Below are positions 57,538-64,000 of a stretch of DNA of 64,000 nucleotides, piece by piece; positions within the stretch are counted from its first letter, which is position 1, and each line of letters starts with the position of its first letter. The stretch comes from Cristatella mucedo (Eukaryota; Bryozoa; Phylactolaemata; Cristatellidae). Made by a program: the position numbers and the translations under genes. The notes beneath the pieces were generated by a model. The model was not told where the DNA came from. It worked only from the letters and a program-made list of their open reading frames with translations, and made no database searches. The stretch covers positions 897,001 to 961,000 of the forward strand of contig WPIO01000068.1 in assembly GCA_009760855.2 (NCBI GenBank), given 5' to 3'.

Positions 57538-57865
57538 TAATAATCATACTAATAATAATAATAATACATGTGTATAGCATTCTCAGATAACATAATCTCA
57601 TGCACTTTGCTGTAAAGGAAGGATGGTCAAATGATTAGTGGTAGCATGCACAATTTCAGCAGGCATAACATGGTTAGAGGTGAAATACGCAGTGTCAACA
57701 TGTCAAATATGGTTAGCTGCAGCAGGCACAGTGTCAGCTCACGTAAGCGCACAAAGGACGAATCACAAGGACCCACTAAATGCTGTCCTAAATAGGTGTG
57801 TTTTTAAGTTCCTTTTAAATGTGGTCAGGTCAGGGGATGTTTTGATGCAGCGTAATTCCTTATTG
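57538..57865 (-). mobile_element. LINE A 3' end
   Basis: TAATAATAATAATAAT, a diverged stem-loop, the 3' UTR words GTGGTAGCATGCACAATTTC and TTTTTAAGTTCCTTTTAAAT. 5'-truncated. Confidence 0.75.
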
Positions 57866-57954
57866 GCCTCCCGTGTGACCACCGGCACAAGACACATATA
57901 CATGGGGTTGTTAATTAGCATGCACACCCACCTAGGGACTATGGCCTTTGTGTA

Positions 57955-58289
57955 ATGTACTGTATCTCTATCTGTAACTCCACAAAGTCATAAAGACCGT
58001 GTGGGTGTTACGCAGGACAGTTTTGTATAGCGCACTCACAGCCTAAGCGGCTTTCGGTACGCATTCGGTAGCCAACAGACTTGGTCTCACGCAACAAAGA
58101 GAAAGTCGGAAGCATAGCAGAGTCAGGAGAGCAGTTGAGGTAGTGAGTAGCATAGAAGTAGCAGCTCAGGACCGCTGAAAAGGATGAGCCATAGTCGGCA
58201 GTAGGAGAGTAGTTGTCGTTTCGTAAGAATTGTGGAAGCGAGTTCCTCAGTCCAGGACCTGCAGAGCTAATGCTTCCGTCACCAATGGT
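57955..58289 (-). mobile_element. LINE B 3' end, outer piece 1
   Basis: Antisense LINE B from its terminus (TCTATCTGTAACTCCACAAA) up to CTTCCGTCACCAATGGT. It is interrupted by LINE A and resumes at 60,173 in the expected order. Confidence 0.85.
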
Positions 58290-60172
58290 AATAATAATAA
58301 TAATAATATTGCACTTGATAAAGCGCCCTCAGAGAACTTAATTTCTTTCTAGGCGCTTTACATTTGCTGCAAAGTGATATGCAATTGAATAAGTAAAATC
58401 ATGCTTGAAAAACAAACAAAATGATTTAGGGGTGACATGCACAGGGTCATCATGCAAATGTGGTTAGTGGCAGCATGCACAGTGTCAGCATGCATAAGCA
58501 CATCAAGGACGAATCACAGGGACCCACTAAATGCTGGCCTAAATAGGTGTTTTTAAGTTTCTTTTAAATATGGTCAGGTCATGGGATGTTCTGATGCAGG
58601 TCGGGAGGGAGTTCCAGGCTTTGGGAGCATACGAGCTAAATGCACGGTCTCCAAAGGATTTAAGGTTTGTACGAGGTATTTCTAGACTGTTGGATTCCGA
58701 AAAGCAGGTGGTACGATGCTTGGCCTGATGGGGTAGTATATCTTAAAGATAGGCTGGAGCCATTGAATGAAGAGACCTAAAAGTGAGCGACAAAACCTTA
58801 AAGTCAATCCGTTGCCTCACTGTTAGCCAGTGCAGGTCGGCGAGAAGTGGAGTAATGTGGCAACTGCGACGTTCATGACAGACAAGCCTAGCTGCGCAGT
58901 TTTGCACTAGCTGCAATCGCCTGATTGCACATGCTGGTAGGCCAGTAAGCAGTGAGTTGCAGAAGTCGAGACGGGTTGTCACGAATGCATGCACCAACTT
59001 GGACGTGGTATCCTTATCTAAACAAGCCCGAATTTTAGCAATTTTATGAAGCTGAAAATAGGCGGATTTGACTGCGGAGCTGATGTGGTCGTCTGACGAG
59101 AGGTCGCTTTGGAATATGACACCTAGATTTCGAGCTGATTCGACAGAAGATATGCTGGCAGAGCCAATTTTAAAAGTCCGCCTTTCCAATCTCTGAATCA
59201 CACTGGGTTTGCCCATAACTAGTAAGTTAGTTTTAATCAACGTTTAGTTTAGAAAATTTGCTGCCATCCATGATCGGATGTCATCAATGCATGCAGCTAG
59301 TGAGTTGAGAGAATTTGAGGTGCTCGAAGGCTGGGAGGGATCAAAGCAAAGGTACAACTGAGTGTCATCCGCATAGAAGTGAAGGCCTAGATTGTGCTTG
59401 GCAATCACATCAGCAAGAGGCAGAGTATAAACCGTGAAAAGAACCGGACCTAGCACTGAGCCCTGAGGTACTCCATATTTCAGAGGTACTTCAGATGATC
59501 TTTGTCCATTCACGTCAATACTCTGGAGTCTCCCACTGAGATAGGACCTGAACTACTGCAGAGCAGTGCCAGTGATGCCCAGGCGAGATGAGAGGCGCTC
59601 TAGAAGTACTTTGTGATCGATGGTATCAAAAGCTGCCGAAAGATCGAGCAAAACAAGCAGAGACACTCTACCCATGTCTGCATTCCTAAGTAGGTCGTTG
59701 TATACCCGAAGCAATGCTGACTCTGTGGAGTGATTAGCTCTAAAGCCAGACTGGAACTTACTAGCAAGGTGTGAGGTTTCGATATATGAGTTCAGATGGT
59801 CTGCCACGACCCGTTCCAGTGTCTTTGATAGGAATGGTAGAAGGGAGACTGGGCGGTAGTTGCTTAAGTTCTCTTGGTCTAGTGTAGCTTTCTTGAAAAG
59901 TGGCCTGACTACAGCTTTTTTGAAAGGTGCTGGGACCTGACCTGAGGCTAATGGCATATTAATGATGTTGGTTATGCATGGCAGCAGCAGATCAATGCAA
60001 CGTAGTAGCAGGACAGTGGGAATAGGGTCCATTACATGTTGTCTTCTTTGATTGAGATACGAACTTTAGGACTAGATCACTAGTGACCTGCTTAAATGCA
60101 GACATTGAGGCGCAGCCAGGAACCGAGGCACAGCATTCTAGTGGGAAGGTTGTCATCGCAGTCTTCATGGTC
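58290..60172 (-). mobile_element. LINE A, longest copy (RT to 3' end), broken
   Basis: Minus strand from 60,032: DPIPTVLLLRCIDLLLPCIT, NYRPVSLLPFLSKTLERVVA, HSTESALLRVYNDLLRNADM, LLDLSAAFDTIDHKVLLERL. After a stop at about 59,550: SSEVPLKYGVPQGSVLGPVL and LHFYADDTQLYLCF. After another break: LVMGKPSVIQRLERRTFKIG to the C-terminal LLADLHWLTVRQRI. All RT boxes are visible, split over three frames. It is inserted into LINE B, with ATGGT on both sides (about 58,285 and 60,168). Confidence 0.92.
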
Positions 60173-60500
60173 CATCATGGTCTTAAAGCAGAGGAATGGG
60201 ACAGCTAATTTATTGTCCACACGGACCTTAGGGCGCAAACAGGCTGAAACTGATGCAGCAGTTCAGCTAGGTACGAAGGAGCCAAGCTGTGGCGGGCCTC
60301 GTGGGTCAGTGTAAGAACTTAGCTCTGTATCCGTTGCTCAACCATCCTAGCTCTTTTAGAAAAGGAGACACGTGCTCAAACCGCTGGGACTTGAAGACTA
60401 ACCTTGCAGCCATATTCATAGTCCGCTGCAGTGGCATAATAGCTTTCTTTGGCAGCCCAGCCAAAAGGGAATTACAATAATCAAGCCGAGGCAGCTGCTT
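60173..60500 (-). mobile_element. LINE B, outer piece 2
   Basis: Resumes at CTTAAAGCAGAGGAATGGGA. The minus strand has the PLQRTMNMAARLVFKSQRFE frame and LDYCNSLLAGLPKKAIM, continuing 57,955-58,289. Confidence 0.85.
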
Positions 60501-60574
60501 GTAGCTCTTTTGCTGTCGTCTGCCTGAGGAAATCAGCTCTGTGCTTGTGTGTGCCCGTATCATGTAGCTAGCTC

Positions 60575-60668
60575 GAATAATAATAATAGATATATCCTAG
60601 CTGATTAAACAGCCTCTTTTGTATAGCGACAGAAGAGCCTTTACGGCTGTCACCACCACTTGAAGGTT
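60575..60668 (-). mobile_element. SINE-1 fragment
   Basis: AATAATAATAATAG tail, then the minus-strand ACAAAAGAGGCTGTTTAATC word (as at 45,842) and AGTGGTGGTGACAGCC..AAGGCTCTTCTGTCGCTAT. Confidence 0.65.
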
Positions 60669-60765
60669 AGCCTGTACTTGCAAAATGATGATTGTGGCGG
60701 CAAGTAGAGCAAGTCCGGCTGGTCTCTCGTACACGCTCATTTATTCCTTCGTTCGCTCGTTTTAG

Positions 60766-60864
60766 CCCGTCTGCAGGACCGTGCTGCAAGAGCTCATGCT
60801 CTTATTATTCGGTTGCCGATAGAGTCATATGCAAGCCAGCGACGGAATGTCAAGGCCAATCGAT
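60766..60864 (+). CDS. ADAM10: ADAM10 exon 12: end of disintegrin domain
   Basis: The acceptor follows GTTCGCTCGTTTTAG. Phase 2 in gives VC-D-PSAGPCCKSSCSYYSVAD, then RVICKPATECQGQS, aligned with human CSPSQGPCCTAQC..KCRDDSDCAKEG. The chosen donor (GTGCAT at 60,865) is weak. It is the only phase-2 site compatible with exon 13, and it removes the Cys of the following MC pair. The exon is sure; its 3' end is not. Confidence 0.85.
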
Positions 60865-62658
60865 GTGCATATATCCTTTTTGTGACTTCCAAAATAGCCT
60901 CGTGTAGTTTTCCCCCTTGCACTTGCGGATTTGTCTCCATGCCTGTCTGCTGCCATATGGATTACCACCTTCCCCCTCCCTGAGTCCTTATGGTAGTCCG
61001 GCCTAGCCTCGGTCGGCAGGCGTCACGGCTGATCGTGGTTAAGATGCCATTAACCGGAAGTGGAGAGCTTAGGTTAAGTCGGGAAGCAGCTGGCTGACGA
61101 GCCCCTCCCCACCCACAAATACTGAAGGGAGCAAGCAGCAAAGTGGATGCAGTGCTAGTTTGGGGAGAGAGGTGCCACAACGAGGCAATGCTGGGTCGTC
61201 AGAGTACCATTGTGCATCACGAGTGGTGAAATTTTGCTCACCTGCTTAGGGAACGGAAACTTGGCAGCATTTTTTTCAAGTAGCCGAATTGGAGTGGTGC
61301 CACCGTGTGGCCCGGCAGCTGCTGGTGGTCAGTTACCTCGAAAACTGTTCGGCCACCGGCATTGGATTTGTTTTATCCGAAAGACTGCCTCCGAATCTAG
61401 TCCTACAGCAACACTCATTCCCAGCTTAGAATTAGTGACCCCTTACGGCAACGGCCTGGCTAAGGAAGTTACTAGCTCACTGGTTTTGTCTACGTCCAAC
61501 TACTATAAATTGCTATAGCAGGGCTACCGAAGAAGCCATTAAGCCTCTGTCAGTGCTAGCTATGTACGGCCACTAGGTTGGTTTTCATATCTGACGTTCT
61601 ATCGTGTCTGCCCTTGGCTGAAAGAGCTGCCAGCAGACTCAAACGAACTTGATACTTTAACCCCACCGTGCCACCATCATCCCCCCTGCAAAGATTAGGC
61701 AGTCCTCTTCGTGTCTCTCGCATCCTCGGTACATCAGTTCAATAGCCGTTTCTTTTTTTTTGCTCTGCGAGTGCTATGAGTCTGGCAAGCGCACCTCCAA
61801 AAGTATCGCTAAACCACGTTTTCCTTCCTGCTACTGACTCCGGCACATCGCATGTAGCTGTCCCATGCGTGCTATGTCAGCACAGCTAATTTCTTCTGAT
61901 ATCCTCCTGCTTGCAGCTGTGCTTCTCGCCTTCTCCTCATTGATAATCATAGCATTGACACGGGGTTTATATCAAGTGCCTTGAAACAAACAAATCTCTT
62001 TCTAGGCACTTTGCTTATGCTGAAAAGGAAGCGTGACATTTGGTCAGCTATAGCGAGCGCAGTTTCAGCAACCAAATGGCAACGAGGGGACAGTGCACGC
62101 AGCCACAGCAAAGGCTGCGAGGAACAGGTGGGAGTTTAGCTGTTTAATTGTGTAACCCTCTCCAACGTAACGCCTGCTTAGTCTGCGTAGCTTTGTGGGC
62201 TTCCAGCTTCCAGAGATGTCGTACTTGGGAGAATCTTCGTTTTGCCGTCACTCGCTGGCCCCCCTCAAAAAAAACAGGAGAGGAAGGCAGGCTGCATGCT
62301 GTGGCTGCTGCACTCGGTGGAGTGGAGGAGTTTCATTGCGCAAAGCGACTCCCACTGAGCCCGCCGCTCGGCAAGCAAGCTCCCTGAGCGTAGGGTGCAC
62401 CTCTCCGGCTGCTTGCAGTGTAGCACCGGCCGATCGCATACGAAGGCTCGCGAGCATGTTCGTGACCTGCACGGTGCTATGGGATTGGTGAGCGTTTTGT
62501 ATTCACTTCCTTGTCAGAGACTGCTCCCGTGCTCAGGCAAGGTTCACCCGGAGTGAGGCACGCTCGGCAGCAGCAGCAACAGTAGGGCCAGAGTTTGCTG
62601 CCACCCAATTATGCCCCTGATCTGCCACCTGCCGTGACTTTAAATCCTTGACTCCGAG
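60865..62658 (+). other. Intron 12
   Basis: Contains a LINE A-like fragment at 61,965-62,150. 60,865-61,964 and 62,151-62,658 have no recognised repeat. An open frame at 62,195-62,491 is Cys-rich but does not follow ADAM10 spacing. Confidence 0.65.
61965..62150 (-). mobile_element. LINE A 3' end, old
   Basis: AATCTCTTTCTAGGCACTTT and GCTTATGCTGAAAAGGA follow the antisense LINE A terminus; the 3' UTR words are diverged. Confidence 0.55.
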
Positions 62659-62749
62659 CCCCACTGGCAACAGCTCCAGCTGCCCGAGCCCGGTGCCCAA
62701 AGCGAACTTGACGTCATGTAATCAGAACACTCAAGTTTGCATTAATGGC
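62659..62749 (+). CDS. ADAM10: ADAM10 exon 13: cysteine-rich region
   Basis: Encodes ..TGNSSSCPSPVPKANLTSC then NQNTQVCING, matching human [20 protein letters not shown] and VCING. Donor GTGAGT, phase 0. The start is uncertain: AG sites at 62,658, 62,673 and 62,679 all fit phase 2, and an in-frame TGA at 62,618 bars a longer exon. The first is chosen as it keeps the GNSSSCP motif. Confidence 0.88.
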
Positions 62750-62909
62750 GTGAGTATCTGCCAGCCGCTATTCCTCGGTGCATTGCATCTGCTAGCAGGC
62801 ATGTCGGTGCTGTGAATATTTGGAATCAGTGGGGGCAGACATTCGTTCGGCCTGGTAAGAATCCCTTTGGTCACCTCGATGATCCATACTGATTGCTGCC
62901 ACTTTGCAG

Positions 62910-63012
62910 GAGTGTGCTTACTCGATATGTTTAAAAATCAACTGGGTCGACTGCGAGCCACCGCTACCTTCAGACGGCAGCACGGATTCCCTGTGCTACA
63001 TATCGTGCCGAG
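62910..63012 (+). CDS. ADAM10: ADAM10 exon 14: cysteine-rich region
   Basis: The acceptor follows CTGCCACTTTGCAG and the donor is GTGAGC. Phase is 0 in, 1 out. Encodes ECAYSICLKINWVDCEPPLP then SDGSTDSLCYISCR, aligned with human [20 protein letters not shown].. ELCHVCC. It is the last exon in the window; about 150 further residues are expected downstream. Confidence 0.93.
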
Positions 63013-63244
63013 GTGAGCGCCCACCACGACTTGCTGCCTCCCTCCCCCCCCCCCTTAAGCGCTGCCGTGTTAGGCTGGGTTAGGCCAGGAAGGTAAGCAG
63101 CCAGGTCGTGGGTGTAAGCAGAGCAGCTTGCCTGAGCCGTTGCTGCTTCTGTCGCGACTGCCCTCATGGCTCTGTCTACAGCCGAGCAGTCGCCGGACGA
63201 GATGGTGCACGATGCTTTGCTGGAAGCTCACGCTCTCTCAGCCG

Positions 63245-63677
63245 AAGGCAGCTATATGCTTTTCGGAATCTAACTGTTTACTTATACCTCGTACAAACCT
63301 CAAATCCTTTGGAGACCGTGCATTCAGTTTGTATGCCCCTAAAGCCTGGAACTCATTTCCTAGTGGTGTCACGACATCCCCTGACTTGATGAAAATTAAA
63401 AAGAAGCTAAAGATGCATCTATTTATCACAGCATTTAATGGGTCCGTGTGATTCGTTCTGTATGTGCTTATGCATGCTAACACTGCATGCTGCCACTAAC
63501 CACACTTGCATGCTGACCCTTTGCATGTCACGTATAACTATGTTATGCTTGTTGTCATTGAGCATGCTATCACTAATCATTCGATCATGCTTCCTTTGCA
63601 GCAAATGTAAGTGCCTAGAAAGACACTGAGTTCTCGGAGGGTGCTTTATTAAGTGTGTTATTATTATTATTACATGT
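63245..63677 (+). mobile_element. LINE A 3' end
   Basis: Sense frame SESNCLLIPRTNLKSFGDRA then FSLYAPKAWNSFPSGV and TTSPDL, then 3' UTR, terminal stem-loop (AAGTGCCTAGAAAGACACTG) and ATT repeats. 5'-truncated. Confidence 0.85.
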
Positions 63678-63784
63678 GGGAAGGGCAGCAGCAGCCAGAG
63701 GAGCTTGGTGTGCGTCTGCCTGGTTTCGTTCAGCACCGGCAACTTTCGTGCTGGCTCAAGCCTGTTGCTGCTGCACCATTACAT

Positions 63785-63845
<61 letters not shown>

Positions 63846-63905
63846 CACGCTCACACATGCTCACACACACGCTCACACACGCGCACACACATGCACACAC
63901 ACACA
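63785..63905. repeat. (CA)n microsatellite, compound
   Basis: About 28 CA units, then interrupted CACACGCTCACACATGCTCA repeats. Confidence 0.95.
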
Positions 63906-64000
63906 GCCTTTGCCTCTCTGCCTGTCTCCCACTCGCTTTTTCCATGCTTTCCGAAGCCACTCGGCAGTGGTTCGTGGCGGATTCATGCTGTTGGTAAATA

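Larger units (their letters stand above)
53828..60765 (+). other. Intron 11 (about 6.9 kb)
   Basis: Mostly antisense LINE B and LINE A copies (listed). 53,965-54,065 is a strongly CT-rich tract. 56,036-57,537 holds a possible LINE A-like tail (about 56,205-56,275) and another at 56,690-56,770, but otherwise nothing nameable. 60,669-60,765 leads into the exon 12 acceptor. Confidence 0.85.
11040..63012 (+). other. ADAM10: ADAM10 gene, 5' part (14 coding exons, one duplicated)
   Basis: ADAM10 is a type I membrane zinc metalloprotease that sheds ectodomains such as Notch and Notch ligands at the cell surface. Fourteen exon positions join in compatible phases into 660 codons plus one base (using 9B). 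These cover the signal peptide (1-16), prodomain with cysteine switch in SKGGCGNSD (about 17-250), catalytic domain (about 250-490) with [11 protein letters not shown], disintegrin domain (about 505-595) and cysteine-rich region (about 596-660). Human ADAM10 has 748 residues, so the end of the ectodomain, the membrane helix and the tail remain downstream. Order and residues match ADAM10 rather than ADAM17: GNYIMFASATSGD, the disintegrin CDCGY, and CNQNTQVCING. Exon 9 exists in two alternative copies. Exon ends come from frame, GT..AG sites and alignment memory, not transcripts. Confidence 0.95.
63013..64000 (+). other. Intron 14, open at window end
   Basis: Holds a LINE A 3' end and a CA repeat (listed). 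63,013-63,244 is GC-rich with a poly-C run and no further ADAM10 exon. Confidence 0.75.

Noticed and set aside
62195-62491. Cys-rich open frame considered as the missing disintegrin exon
   Set aside because: Its cysteine spacing does not follow ADAM10; the true exon is at 60,766 with PSAGPCCKSSC.
1-64000. Bacterial, CRISPR or viral content
   Set aside because: No compact operons, no spaced direct repeats of CRISPR type, and no viral structural or polymerase genes were seen; the RT frames belong to non-LTR LINEs.

Overview
The window is animal genomic DNA. It has long introns bounded by GT..AG sites, dense non-LTR retrotransposons, tRNA-derived SINEs, DNA-transposon MITEs and (GT)n microsatellites. 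There is no operon-like or prokaryotic coding layout. The one host gene I recognise is ADAM10 (kuzbanian family metalloprotease) on the + strand, from the initiator ATG near 11,040 to an exon ending at 63,012; it continues beyond the window. The protein lines up with ADAM10 from the signal peptide to the cysteine-rich region. The species cannot be named from this sequence; an invertebrate is my inference from protein divergence and the repeat set.

Layout. 1-9,540 is repeat-rich flank: LINE fragments, a 10-bp minisatellite field at 1.1-2.3 kb and an unidentified protein-like relic at 3.7-5.2 kb. 9,540-11,040 is CpG-rich and probably holds the promoter and 5' UTR. Exon 1 (signal peptide) is followed by an 11-kb intron, and exon 2 by a 13.3-kb intron packed with nested LINEs. 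Exons 3-8 (35.5-48.4 kb) encode the prodomain and the first half of the catalytic domain. Exons 9A (50,621-50,793) and 9B (51,493-51,671) are two alternative versions of the exon carrying the HEIGH zinc-binding helix. Exon 10 supplies the third zinc His and the Met-turn. Exons 11-14 encode the disintegrin and cysteine-rich segments. The membrane-proximal end, transmembrane helix and tail lie past 64,000.

The main observation is the duplicated catalytic exon. Both copies have intact frames, good splice sites and identical phase (1 in, 0 out). Using both copies, or neither, shifts the frame into a stop codon. This is the logic of mutually exclusive splicing and predicts two ADAM10 proteases with different active-site walls from one gene.

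Repeats. Two CR1/L2-like LINE families dominate. LINE A ends in a stem-loop plus (ATT)n; LINE B ends in a TTACAT-type tail. Each has a tRNA-headed SINE that borrows its 3' end (SINE-2 with LINE A, SINE-1 with LINE B). There are nested insertions, two ultra-short LINE insertions with target-site duplications, a hAT-type MITE with an 8-bp TSD and a pogo/Tigger-like MITE. All LINE copies seen are broken. Family labels A, B, SINE-1, SINE-2 and MITE-1 are mine.
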